A DNA stretch of 11,355 bases from Haloarculaceae archaeon (GCA_028274885.1 JAQCMX010000258.1:1-11355), one strand, 5' to 3'. Numbered from the stretch's first letter, positions 1-6,404 are shown. Notes: generated from the sequence alone by a model not told the origin. Program-made: numbers and translations.

Positions 1-435
1 ACGCTCAGAAATCTGCCACCCGGAAGTATCGGGCTCGATATCTCCCGAGCTGGGCTGGCACTCGCCACGGAGACGGTCCCTGGGGCCCGCCTCGTCCAGG
101 GGGAGATGACCACGCTACCAGTTCGTGCTGACCGGTGTGACGGGGTTACGGCATACCACGCTGTCTTCCATGTGCCACGCGAAGATCATCCCGAGGTCTA
201 CGAGGAGTTTGGGCGCGTGCTTCGCCCGGGTGGTCGGCTGTTGATGACGCTCCCGAACGGACGGACGGAGACGGTCCGGCGCAACTGGATGGGTGGTGAA
301 ATGCTCTTCTCGACCCCCGGCCGCGACCGGACGCTCGAACAACTCCGCGAGGCAGGGTTCAATACCGACGAGACGATGACCGCCACCGATCCGCTCGGCA
401 GCAGCACCGAGTTCGTGTACGCCAAACGCCTCTGA
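1..435 (+). CDS. SAM-dependent class I methyltransferase, 3' part (5' end outside window)
   Basis: The reading frame is open from the first base to a TGA at 433-435, so 144 C-terminal residues are visible and the start lies to the left. A Met codon at 106 is internal: the 35 codons before it continue the fold. Residues 11-14 (GLDI) match the acidic end of strand 2 that binds the SAM ribose. The segment around residues 57-80, with YHAVFHV, then RVLRPGGRLLMTLP, is the usual strand 4 to strand 5 region with the post-motif III 'LRPGG' turn of Methyltransf_11/25-type enzymes. The glycine-rich SAM loop (motif I) should lie just outside the window. The last part (LEQLREAGF) is a typical C-terminal helix. 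The substrate cannot be deduced; small molecules, lipids or quinones are all possible. It is convergent with the next gene. Confidence 0.8.
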   Translation, partial: TLRNLPPGSIGLDISRAGLALATETVPGARLVQGEMTTLPVRADRCDGVTAYHAVFHVPREDHPEVYEEFGRVLRPGGRLLMTLPNGRTETVRRNWMGGEMLFSTPGRDRTLEQLREAGFNTDETMTATDPLGSSTEFVYAKRL

Positions 436-709
436 TCGTCCGGAGGAGGCGCCCGATCGCCGGAAACCAAGCCGGGAATCCGAAAACCGAACCGACCGCG
501 TACGGTGACCTGGTGGACTGGACGGGTCGTGCTAGATAACCGATCACACTGGCGATAATAAAGGGGTGTGATTCGCTGCAGACAGATCAACGAAGGCGAC
601 AAACCGAGTCTCGCAGCGGTCACTGCAAGTCCTCACCGCCTTTGCAGCGTGGCATGTATCAGTTATCGTACACTGCGGTGTCACCGCCCTGATCGGCGGA
701 TAACCGCAA
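436..709. other. Convergent intergenic gap with several dyads and a TATA-like stretch
   Basis: This 274-base gap separates the rightward methyltransferase from the leftward aldo/keto reductase. I see no convincing gene in it; open frames here have arginine-rich, family-less translations. It holds an AT-rich element at 553-562 (GATAATAAAG), an imperfect dyad GCGGT/ACCGC (616-620 and 635-639), CTGCAA/TTGCAG (623-628 and 642-647), an almost perfect palindrome GCGGTG-T-CACCGC (675-687), and GTTATC/GATAAC (662-667 and 699-704). These could be transcription-end structures for the two converging genes or a small RNA; the sequence alone does not decide. Confidence 0.5.
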
Positions 710-716
710 TCAGGGC
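686..716 (-). terminator. Stem-loop overlapping the aldo/keto reductase stop codon
   Basis: A perfect 8-base arm GCCCTGAT (686-693) pairs with ATCAGGGC (709-716). Inside it, GCGG (696-699) pairs with CCGC (704-707) around an ATAA loop, leaving a small internal bulge. The reductase TGA (712-710 on the minus strand) lies in the arm. No T-run follows on the minus strand, so a classical archaeal T-rich terminator is not shown. An RNA 3'-end processing or stability element is equally possible. Confidence 0.35.
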
Positions 717-1576
717 TGTGCATCGATCCTATCGAGTTTCGTCATGTCCTCCTCGGTCAGTTCGAGTTGTGCGGCGGCGACGTTCGATTCCAGATGATCT
801 ACGCTTGAGGTACCCGGGATCGGAAGCATCACCTCGGAGTGATGGAGCAACCACGCGAGTGCAACCTGCCGAGGTGTCCCACCGTGGCTGTCCCCAACTT
901 CCTCAAGCACCCCGGCGACACCCTCGTTGTCGACAGTGTACATCGGCCCCCAAGGGATGAACCCGATGTCGTTGTTCTCACACGCCCGGAGGACGTCTTC
1001 GTCGGACCGGTTGGCAACGTTGTACCGGTTCTGGACCGTCGCAATGTCGACGATATCGGTTGCAGTGTCCAGTTGTTCGACAGTGACATTCGACAGGCCG
1101 ACGTGTTTGATCTGTCCGGCATCTTTCATTTCCGCGAAGGCGTGGACTGACTCCTCGAAGTCCGCTTCGTCGTCCGGCCGATGAAACTGGTACAGGTCGA
1201 TCCTGTCAGTTCGAAGCCGATCGAGACTACAGAGGACCTGATTGTGGAGAAAGTCGGGGTCACCGTGGGGGCGCCACTCACCATCCCGGTGTCGGATTAA
1301 TCCAGCCTTCGAGGCGACCACGACATCGTCAGTCGGAATCAGTTCTTCGCCGATCAGACGTTCACTGACCCCAGGCCCATAGGAGTCGGCGGTATCGATA
1401 AAATCAACACCGATGTCCACCGCCCGGCGAATGACCGTTCTGGCCTCCTGTTCGTCCTCCGGGGGCCCAATGATGTCCGGACCTGTGAGCCACATGGCAC
1501 CGAATCCAAGTCGGTTGACCGTCAGGTCCCCGCCGATATCGAGCGTATCAGGCTTATTATTGAGGTCTGCTGTCAT
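710..1576 (-). CDS. Aldo/keto reductase, PdxI (pyridoxal reductase)-like
   Basis: An NADPH-dependent aldo/keto reductase of 288 residues with the full catalytic tetrad: Asp61 and Tyr66 (DTADSYG), Lys90 (VASK) and His132 (YQFHRPD). The C-terminal cofactor motif IPGTSSVDHLESN is at 253-265. The N-terminal run VNRLGFGAMWLTGP then IGPP, the segments HVGLSNV and VQNRYN, and the IPGTSSVDHL end resemble Escherichia coli PdxI (YdbC), a pyridoxal reductase, more than generic aldo/keto reductases. The exact substrate is inferred. An upstream in-frame ATG at 1603 would add nine residues. I prefer 1576 because an AT-rich TATA-like element (1604-1612) directly abuts the 1603 ATG, leaving no room to promote it, but lies at the right distance for a leaderless message beginning near 1576. 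The gene ends inside a stem-loop and converges on the methyltransferase. Confidence 0.85.
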   Translation of the reverse strand: MTADLNNKPDTLDIGGDLTVNRLGFGAMWLTGPDIIGPPEDEQEARTVIRRAVDIGVDFIDTADSYGPGVSERLIGEELIPTDDVVVASKAGLIRHRDGEWRPHGDPDFLHNQVLCSLDRLRTDRIDLYQFHRPDDEADFEESVHAFAEMKDAGQIKHVGLSNVTVEQLDTATDIVDIATVQNRYNVANRSDEDVLRACENNDIGFIPWGPMYTVDNEGVAGVLEEVGDSHGGTPRQVALAWLLHHSEVMLPIPGTSSVDHLESNVAAAQLELTEEDMTKLDRIDAQP

Positions 1577-1603
1577 CTGACTTTGTCCTGTCGTGCCAGA
1601 CAT

Positions 1604-1612
1604 TAATCTATA
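1604..1612 (-). promoter_or_regulatory. TATA-like box of the aldo/keto reductase
   Basis: Reading leftward the sequence is TATAGATTA. Its centre is about 32 bases from the ATG at 1576, placing the start of transcription only a few bases before that codon. No Shine-Dalgarno sequence precedes either candidate ATG, so a leaderless or nearly leaderless mRNA is inferred. Confidence 0.4.
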
Positions 1613-1680
1613 CTGATCTTGGATCGACAGGGGTTCGGTATACAGGCGATAGTCAACGGTAACGAGTCCCAGCGCCCGTG

Positions 1681-2547
1681 TCAGTCGAACCCGCCGGTCG
1701 TCGGTTGCGCAGACGTCGAGGTCCCGCTGGCGTCTTCCAGTTGATCGAAGATATCGTCGAACTCCTCGGGCCGTTCGGACTCCTCTGCGTAGAAATAAAG
1801 CGACGTCTTCACGATGCCACGGAGGGTGTACGAGATCAGCTGTGAGATCAGGAGACCGACGACGAGCAGCGGGGCGCCAGCGATCGGCATCTCGGCCACA
1901 AACAGCAGGTACGCGCCCGGAACCAGCAGCGGTAGCGCGGCCACGATGGCGACGATGTTCACGCCGATGAGACCGATCGGCGTCTCGCCGAATGTCTCCC
2001 GGAACGTCTTCGCACTTCGTGTGAACATCCCCCTGATCGAGGGTTTCTCAAACACGATGACCGGGACGACAAAAAACGTCATCAGCGTCCAAGCCACCCC
2101 AAGGACGACCGCGACGATCTGTGAGACGAGCGAATCCGACTCCGCAATCGCGTCGAGGATGACACCGACCGTTGCGCTGATGACCGCCCAAACGAACAGC
2201 GGTCTCTTGACCTTCCAGGCACCCTGAAGACCGGCCCGGAGCGAGGGGTCCTCGCCGCTCAGCACGACCCGGGTCTGGTGAACGAGTCCCGCGGTAAAAA
2301 ACGCCGAGATGAACGCTGTTCCGAGGTAGAGGCCAACGAGTGCCCCACCTACGGCGACGAGCGTGACCGTGTCGCCAGAATCGACTGCCAGTACGCCAAA
2401 CATCGGCGTGAGGAGAAGTGCGAGAAACGCCACGCCGGCGGCTCCGCCTGTGATCGGAAAGAACCCGAGCCGGGGGTGTTTGCGCATCACCGAGATGCTC
2501 TGTCGGATCAGTACATAGCTGCGCTTGAGGCGTCCGAGTGATCTCAT
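1681..2547 (-). CDS. Multi-pass membrane protein, DUF6159-like
   Basis: A 288-residue integral membrane protein. After a basic, amphipathic N-terminus (GRLKRSYVLIRQS..., residues 5-27) there are about six hydrophobic segments, near 28-54, 60-90, 117-133, 140-166, 190-210 and 213-240, followed by a hydrophilic acidic tail (about 255-288) that ends in a Ser/Thr/Pro-rich stretch. The N-terminal 'GRLKRS...' helix leading into a 'FFPI' segment, and the KTF motif before the fifth helix, resemble haloarchaeal proteins labelled DUF6159, a family of unknown function. I recognise this from memory of the pattern, not a search. No catalytic motif is visible; polar residues inside the helices are few. It lies 113 bases downstream of dnaG on the same strand and has its own candidate TATA box and a GGAG five bases before its ATG, so independent expression is likely. 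Confidence 0.75.
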   Translation of the reverse strand: MRSLGRLKRSYVLIRQSISVMRKHPRLGFFPITGGAAGVAFLALLLTPMFGVLAVDSGDTVTLVAVGGALVGLYLGTAFISAFFTAGLVHQTRVVLSGEDPSLRAGLQGAWKVKRPLFVWAVISATVGVILDAIAESDSLVSQIVAVVLGVAWTLMTFFVVPVIVFEKPSIRGMFTRSAKTFRETFGETPIGLIGVNIVAIVAALPLLVPGAYLLFVAEMPIAGAPLLVVGLLISQLISYTLRGIVKTSLYFYAEESERPEEFDDIFDQLEDASGTSTSAQPTTGGFD

Positions 2548-2576
2548 ACCTACTCCGTTGTTTCGACGTGACCAGT

Positions 2577-2585
2577 CTTAGTATG
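2577..2585 (-). promoter_or_regulatory. Candidate TATA box of the DUF6159-like gene
   Basis: Read leftward, CATACTAAG is centred about 34 bases before the ATG at 2547, so transcription would begin near 2554. A GGAG (2556-2553 on the minus strand) sits 5 bases before the ATG. If the start is as predicted, the GGAG would be at the very 5' end, so its role is uncertain. Confidence 0.3.
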
Positions 2586-2660
2586 CGTCCACTGTTTCAC
2601 TACCGGAAACCCATCACGATGCCGAGAGGCGACAGTTCACAGGACCTTTGCCTGTCGGAA

Positions 2661-4082
2661 TCAGGCGGTCACGTTCAGTTGGTCTGCCGTCTGTACCCTG
2701 ACGCTGGTCGGTTGCTTGACGAACTCGTCGGTGTCCGTCCCAATGACCCGTCTGGCAGTGCGCTGGGCCGCAACGTCTAGTAGCCCTTGTGTCACTGTCC
2801 CATCAATTATCACGACCGCAGGATCCTCGTTTATCTCGGCTACCAGTTCGACTGCCTGCGTCGCGGGTCCCTCCTCGACCGTCCCGTTTTTTTCATCGAG
2901 GAGTCGAACCATCTCTGTGTCCCCCTCGATCACCGCCGAGACGTGGCCCGCCAGCGTCTGTGGCGATTCCGGCTCCGTCCTTTTCGCTTGTCGGACGCTT
3001 TCGTCCTGGCTTTTTGTTCCATCCTCCCCTCCGTGTCTCTGAGTATCCACGGACGGCGCAGACCCGTCTGCCTCCGCTGTCCCGGTGGACGACGATATGA
3101 CTCGCTGGCCACTCCCGTCTGTCGGTGTCGTCGCAGGCTCCGCAGTTCGAACCATACTTTCCGGGGAACTAGCCTCGGACCTGTTGTCGGTGTCCGCCGT
3201 GTCGTCGGCACCTGTCGTCGGTTCGGGTTCCTGCGTCAATCCCTCCTTGTCCGGCTCGAACACGTCACGTGGCGAACGCCCGTCAGCGATCTGTCCTGAA
3301 GGGACTTTTTTCTCGAGGGCGGCGACCACAGCCGGCCGATCAAGATCTTCGACCGACTGTTCCGGCGGTGCGAAGGCCACGTAATCAATCTCACCGACCT
3401 GCTGGAGTTCCTCCGCGATGAGGTCCCCGCCACGGTCGCCGTCGAGAAAGGCTGTCACGGTGCGCTCTCGTGTGAGCTGTTCGACCGAGTCGGGCACGTC
3501 GGTCCCTTCGATCGCGATTGCGTTTTTGATCCCGTATCGGAGCAGGTTCCGGATGTCGGATCGTCCCTCGACGAGAATGATGGCATCGCTGTCCGCGACC
3601 CGGGGGCCGGCCGGGAGTCCGTTGTACTCTCGGATTTCGGCGACCTGTGCTCGCTCGCGGACCTCGTCGACCAGACGGTCGCCCGTCAGGGTTTCCTCCT
3701 CGAGTGCTGCCAACAGTTCTGTCGCCCGGTTGACCACCTCCTGTCGCTTTGCCTCCCGTGTGTCTTCGATTGTATCGACTGTCAGCTCTGCACGGCAGGG
3801 ACCGACGCGCTCGATCGACTCCAGTGCAGCCCCAAGCACCACCGTTTCGACTCGTCCCAGCTCGCTCGTTATTACGATGGTTCCGAATGTCCGTCCGTTC
3901 TCCGACTCAACGTCTACGTCGATCCGACCGATCTTCGATGATTCACGGAGGTTCCGCAACTCGAGTTCGTCACCGAGTAGCCCTTCTGTCTGACCGAAGA
4001 TCGCACCGACGACGTCACTTCGCTCGACCACCCCGCTCGCCCTGATCTTCGCGCGGATGAGATACTTTTCTGATGTGTACAT
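2661..4082 (-). CDS. dnaG: Archaeal DnaG primase-like protein
   Basis: A 473-residue archaeal DnaG. The N-terminus (KYLIRAKIRASGVVERSDVV, then GAIFGQTEGLLG) matches the conserved opening of archaeal DnaG and fixes the ATG at 4082. A Toprim domain spans about 166-240, with the metal-binding acidic residues Glu172 (VEGRSD) and Asp214/Asp216 with Asp220 (FLDGDRGGD). A low-complexity, acidic Ser/Thr/Pro-rich linker of about 100 residues (roughly 265-370) joins a conserved C-terminal region (372-473, starting with LAGHVSAVIEG). The zinc-binding and helicase-binding domains of bacterial DnaG are absent, as is normal in archaea. Archaeal DnaG makes short primers in vitro and is also a stable partner of the RNA exosome through Csl4, promoting adenine-rich RNA degradation. 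Which role dominates here cannot be read from sequence. It is transcribed from a strong TATA box at 4142-4148, divergent from the next gene. Confidence 0.96.
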   Translation of the reverse strand: MYTSEKYLIRAKIRASGVVERSDVVGAIFGQTEGLLGDELELRNLRESSKIGRIDVDVESENGRTFGTIVITSELGRVETVVLGAALESIERVGPCRAELTVDTIEDTREAKRQEVVNRATELLAALEEETLTGDRLVDEVRERAQVAEIREYNGLPAGPRVADSDAIILVEGRSDIRNLLRYGIKNAIAIEGTDVPDSVEQLTRERTVTAFLDGDRGGDLIAEELQQVGEIDYVAFAPPEQSVEDLDRPAVVAALEKKVPSGQIADGRSPRDVFEPDKEGLTQEPEPTTGADDTADTDNRSEASSPESMVRTAEPATTPTDGSGQRVISSSTGTAEADGSAPSVDTQRHGGEDGTKSQDESVRQAKRTEPESPQTLAGHVSAVIEGDTEMVRLLDEKNGTVEEGPATQAVELVAEINEDPAVVIIDGTVTQGLLDVAAQRTARRVIGTDTDEFVKQPTSVRVQTADQLNVTA

Positions 4083-4091
4083 TGTGGATTT

Positions 4092-4105
4092 GTCCCGTAT
4101 GGGAC
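4092..4105 (-). other. Small hairpin in the dnaG 5' leader
   Basis: GTCCC (4092-4096) pairs with GGGAC (4101-4105) around a 4-base loop, 10 bases upstream of the dnaG ATG, inside the predicted 36-base leader. No Shine-Dalgarno sequence lies between the hairpin and the ATG. It could influence ribosome entry or be chance. Confidence 0.3.
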
Positions 4106-4112
4106 GCTGTGG

Positions 4113-4137
4113 ATGACGTCATGAGTGTACCCATGAC
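4113..4137. promoter_or_regulatory. Operator-like dyads at the dnaG transcription start
   Basis: A perfect inverted repeat GTCATG (4118-4123), 8-base spacer, CATGAC (4132-4137) lies between the dnaG TATA box and the gene. It overlaps a perfect 10-base palindrome ATGACGTCAT (4113-4122). The predicted transcription start, about 27 bases from the TATA centre, falls near 4118 and so inside the dyads. A factor bound here would block polymerase in the way archaeal repressors do. The regulator is unknown. Confidence 0.4.
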
Positions 4138-4141
4138 AATG

Positions 4142-4148
4142 TTATATA
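4142..4148 (-). promoter_or_regulatory. TATA box of dnaG
   Basis: Read leftward this is TATATAA within GGTATATAAC, the clearest TATA match in the window on this strand. It predicts a start of transcription near 4118 and a leader of about 36 bases, so unlike most genes here dnaG is probably not leaderless. The stretch is close to symmetrical and might also support weak rightward transcription. Confidence 0.6.
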
Positions 4149-4210
4149 CCCAATGTGAGGGGAAATAGCTGGCGTTGAGGGGCCGAGCAGTCAGCTGCTG
4201 CCGGAGGCCA

Positions 4211-4220
4211 AACGTTCTTA
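4211..4220 (+). promoter_or_regulatory. Weak TATA-like element of the pterin dehydratase gene
   Basis: AACGTTCTTA is centred about 32 bases before the ATG at 4248, so a near-leaderless start is possible. The match to a haloarchaeal TATA box is poor. A small dyad AGCAG/CTGCT (4186-4190 and 4195-4199) lies just upstream. Confidence 0.25.
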
Positions 4221-4247
4221 CAGGTGGCCGTCCATCCATCTGATAGT

Positions 4248-4526
4248 ATGACCGACCTGCTCTCAGACGAGGCGATCGAAACCCAGCTACCGGACGACTG
4301 GAACCGCCAGGGGAACGAGATCGTACGCGTCTACGACTTCGACTCCTATCTCGACGGCGTGGGCTTTGCTGCGGGTGCTGGCGGGGTTGCAGAGGAGGCC
4401 TGGCACCATCCTGAGATGACGATCACCTGGGGGGAAGTGGAGGTCAGATTGACGACCCACGACGCCGGCGGCATCACACACAACGACATCGATCTCGCAC
4501 AGCGTCTCGACGACATCTACGAGTGA
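4248..4526 (+). CDS. 4a-hydroxytetrahydrobiopterin (pterin-4a-carbinolamine) dehydratase-like protein
   Basis: A 92-residue protein, close to the usual length of about 100 for the PCD/DCoH family. The hallmark motif is intact: HHP at 53-55, then LTTHDAGG around 68-75 and the following ITHNDIDLAQRLD segment. His53, His54 and His71 correspond to the three active-site histidines of the family. The known reaction dehydrates 4a-hydroxytetrahydropterin, recycling cofactor for aromatic amino acid hydroxylases; in organisms lacking a hydroxylase, such proteins have been linked to molybdopterin metabolism. No hydroxylase gene is visible here, so the physiological role is open. The ATG at 4248 is chosen because residues MTDLLSDEAI fit family N-termini; an in-frame GTG at 4224 would add eight residues with no family support. 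It is divergent from dnaG. Confidence 0.88.
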   Translation: MTDLLSDEAIETQLPDDWNRQGNEIVRVYDFDSYLDGVGFAAGAGGVAEEAWHHPEMTITWGEVEVRLTTHDAGGITHNDIDLAQRLDDIYE

Positions 4527-4530
4527 CCGG

Positions 4531-4560
4531 CGGTGTGGAACGTAGCGCGTTCTCTCACCG
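4531..4560 (+). terminator. Strong stem-loop after the pterin dehydratase gene
   Basis: CGGTG (4531-4535) pairs with CACCG (4556-4560), and inside it GAACG (4538-4542) pairs with CGTTC (4548-4552) around a 5-base loop, with a G-T pair and small internal mismatch between the stems. It begins 4 bases after the stop codon. There is no T-run directly after it, so it may be a 3'-end stabilising structure rather than a terminator. Confidence 0.4.
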
Positions 4561-4600
4561 GGTTCCGGGCGGTCGTGCTTGTTAGATACACGATCGGAGA

Positions 4601-4610
4601 GATTTTAACC
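4601..4610 (+). promoter_or_regulatory. TATA box of the DUF3179 operon
   Basis: GATTTTAACC is centred about 28 bases before the ATG at 4634, predicting a start of transcription within a few bases of that codon and hence a leaderless mRNA. This supports 4634 over other Met codons. Confidence 0.55.
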
Positions 4611-4633
4611 GGTGTTGGCCACAATGGTCGACT

Positions 4634-5758
4634 ATGCAAAGTCGTCACTCACGACGAACGTTCCTCGCGATAGCAGGCGGCGGATTGGCTGGACTGGCCG
4701 GCTGTCTGGATGACACCCCTGGAGGTGGGTCCGGCGGCAGTGACGGGGATACCTCTCTGAGTGGAGATGGCAAAAGCGACGGGGGCGACTCCCAGGCCGA
4801 GACTCGCCTGCCATTGCGGGAGGCCGAAGTCCCGCTTTCCCGGGATCTGGAGGAATACGCGAGCAGTGCCATGCGGGGCGCCGCGAAGGATGCCATCCCT
4901 TCGATCGGCGACCCCAAGTTTGGCTCTGTCTCGGACGGAAACAGTATGATGGATCCGGGCGATCCCGTATTCGGCGTCGAACTCGATGGGGACGCCCGTG
5001 CGTATCCCCAGCATATCCTGGTCTGGCACGAAATCGTTAACGACCAGTTCGGCGACAGAGGGATTACGGTAACGTACTGTCCCCTGACGGGGACCGCGGT
5101 CGGGTTCGAACGGGGCCCGGTGAGTTTCGGCGTGTCAGGGAAGCTCATAAACAGTAACCTCGTGATGTACGACAGAGAGACAAACACCTGGTGGCCACAG
5201 GTCCTCGGGACTGGCGTACGCGATGATCTGATCGGAAAGGCTCTCAACGAGGTACGGGTCACCTGGACGACCTGGGAGCGCTGGCAGTCGGTCCATCCCG
5301 AGACGTCCGTCCTCACCGAGGACACGGGATACGTTCGTAACTACGACGACGACCCGTACGGATCGTACAACCCCCGGGGCGGGTACTACGATAGTGGACA
5401 GTTACAGTTTAACGTCATAAATCGGGACTCCCGCCTCGATCCAAAGGAGGTCGTCATCGGGGCCCGGACGGCAGACGGTGCGATGGCGTTTCACAAGGAC
5501 CGACTCAGCGAGGCGCAACTGCTGGAGACGACAGTCGAGGGCACCTCCTACCTGGCCGCCTACGACCCCGACCTGCACACGGGGTATGTCTACCGGAATC
5601 CCGACGGGGAGTCATACGAAGCACGATCCGGGAGTTTTGTGACCCCAGACGGGACGTCCCATCAGGCCGGGGCCCTCCCACTTGAGGAGATCAACGCATT
5701 CGACGCGATGTGGTTCGTGTGGGCCGCTTTCTATCCGGAGACGACCCTGGAGGAGTGA
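4634..5758 (+). CDS. DUF3179 domain-containing Tat lipoprotein
   Basis: A 374-residue exported protein. The N-terminus has a twin-arginine motif (SRRTFL, 6-11) running straight into a lipobox LAGC with Cys24, so it is predicted to be Tat-exported folded and lipid-anchored outside the cell membrane. A Gly/Ser/Asp linker (about 25-55) tethers the globular part. Residues 111-360 match DUF3179: GVELDGDARAYP, HEIVND (132-137), TYCPLTGTA (147-155), LVMYDRETNTWWPQ, and a C-terminal MWFVWAAFYPET. The family's function is unknown. Apart from the lipidated Cys24 the only cysteine is Cys149 in the conserved TYCPL motif, so it may be a functional thiol or ligand; this is inference. The stop is followed one base later by the start of a membrane protein, indicating an operon. 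Confidence 0.9.
   Translation: MQSRHSRRTFLAIAGGGLAGLAGCLDDTPGGGSGGSDGDTSLSGDGKSDGGDSQAETRLPLREAEVPLSRDLEEYASSAMRGAAKDAIPSIGDPKFGSVSDGNSMMDPGDPVFGVELDGDARAYPQHILVWHEIVNDQFGDRGITVTYCPLTGTAVGFERGPVSFGVSGKLINSNLVMYDRETNTWWPQVLGTGVRDDLIGKALNEVRVTWTTWERWQSVHPETSVLTEDTGYVRNYDDDPYGSYNPRGGYYDSGQLQFNVINRDSRLDPKEVVIGARTADGAMAFHKDRLSEAQLLETTVEGTSYLAAYDPDLHTGYVYRNPDGESYEARSGSFVTPDGTSHQAGALPLEEINAFDAMWFVWAAFYPETTLEE
5749..5755 (+). promoter_or_regulatory. Ribosome binding site for the CCGP membrane protein
   Basis: GGAGGAG lies within the end of the DUF3179 gene; the GGAGG core ends 6 bases before the ATG at 5760. This is the strongest Shine-Dalgarno sequence noticed in the window and decides the start of the downstream gene, which would otherwise appear longer by 26 residues in the same open frame. 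Confidence 0.7.
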
Positions 5759-5759
5759 G

Positions 5760-6362
5760 ATGCTGGAAACACGCACCCCCCGGTTGGCCACCCGCGTCGG
5801 CGGTCGGATTCGGTCGACACTCTCCGTCAGTCGGGGGGCGCTGGGCCGGCGTGACTCGGCGTTCGTGTTCGTGATCGTCACCCTCCTGTATCTGGTGACG
5901 TTCCTGTGGGCGATCGGCGATCTGAGTTTCCAGTCCGTCGGAACCGACTTTTTTACCGTGAGTGACCCGTACTCGCGAGCGCTCGAGCCCGCGCCGGGGG
6001 CTTACATGCATGAACCAGTTGCCCTCCTTGATCTCTGGGTTGCACGGTTTTTGATTTCCCCGGTTAACGTTGCTCTCGGGCTCGGGGTTTCCCTTTTAGT
6101 TGGGGTAAACCTCGCGCTCTCGTATCTGGCGGTCACACAGCCCAAATCCTGCGGTTTGGGTGCAGCGAGCGGTATCTTTGCTGCCATCCCCGCGTTGCTC
6201 GCCGGCTCTGCTTGCTGTGGGCCGGCGCTTCTTGTCGTGCTTGGGATCACCGCCAGTTCGACACTGCTTACACTGTTTAGCTGGCTGCTTCCGATCGGCG
6301 TGGGGCTGTTACTTGTGAGTCTCGTCTACGTCTCCGGTCAGATCGATCCGACGGCCGTGTGA
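5760..6362 (+). CDS. Small membrane protein with a Cys-Cys-Gly-Pro helix; function unknown
   Basis: A 200-residue protein starting one base after the DUF3179 stop. It has a basic N-terminus (1-33), a hydrophobic helix at about 34-53, a hydrophilic loop probably outside (54-95), and three further helices near 97-127, 136-165 and 168-192. The third helix carries SACCGPALLV with Cys152 and Cys153; Cys131 lies just before it (KSCG). A paired cysteine followed by Gly-Pro at a helix start recalls the mercury transporter MerT and other thiol or metal-handling membrane proteins, but overall similarity is not evident and I do not assign it. Tight coupling with the DUF3179 lipoprotein suggests they act together at the membrane. 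Codon third positions in the helices, roughly 6010-6130, are visibly richer in A and T than neighbouring genes. Confidence 0.8.
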   Translation: MLETRTPRLATRVGGRIRSTLSVSRGALGRRDSAFVFVIVTLLYLVTFLWAIGDLSFQSVGTDFFTVSDPYSRALEPAPGAYMHEPVALLDLWVARFLISPVNVALGLGVSLLVGVNLALSYLAVTQPKSCGLGAASGIFAAIPALLAGSACCGPALLVVLGITASSTLLTLFSWLLPIGVGLLLVSLVYVSGQIDPTAV

Positions 6363-6404
6363 ACTGACCCGTCACCGCCCTCGAGGACAGAGGACGCCCG
6401 GAAG

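Noticed and set aside
568..960. A 130-codon plus-strand frame from a GTG in the convergent gap
   Set aside because: More than half lies antisense to the aldo/keto reductase. The Arg/Ser/Cys-rich translation resembles no family, although the TATA-like element upstream is noted separately as a possible RNA promoter.
2629..2658. Possible hairpins (CGACAG/CTGTCG and ACAGG/CCTGT) after dnaG
   Set aside because: They are short, mutually exclusive, and not followed by a T-run on the minus strand; support is too weak to call a terminator.
3418..3993. A 191-codon plus-strand frame across dnaG
   Set aside because: The translation is almost all Ser, Arg, Thr and Pro, the usual complement artefact of acidic haloarchaeal genes.
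4645..5325. A 226-codon minus-strand frame across the DUF3179 gene
   Set aside because: It is a shadow of a well-supported lipoprotein gene; its translation is Ser/Pro/Arg-rich with no recognisable fold.
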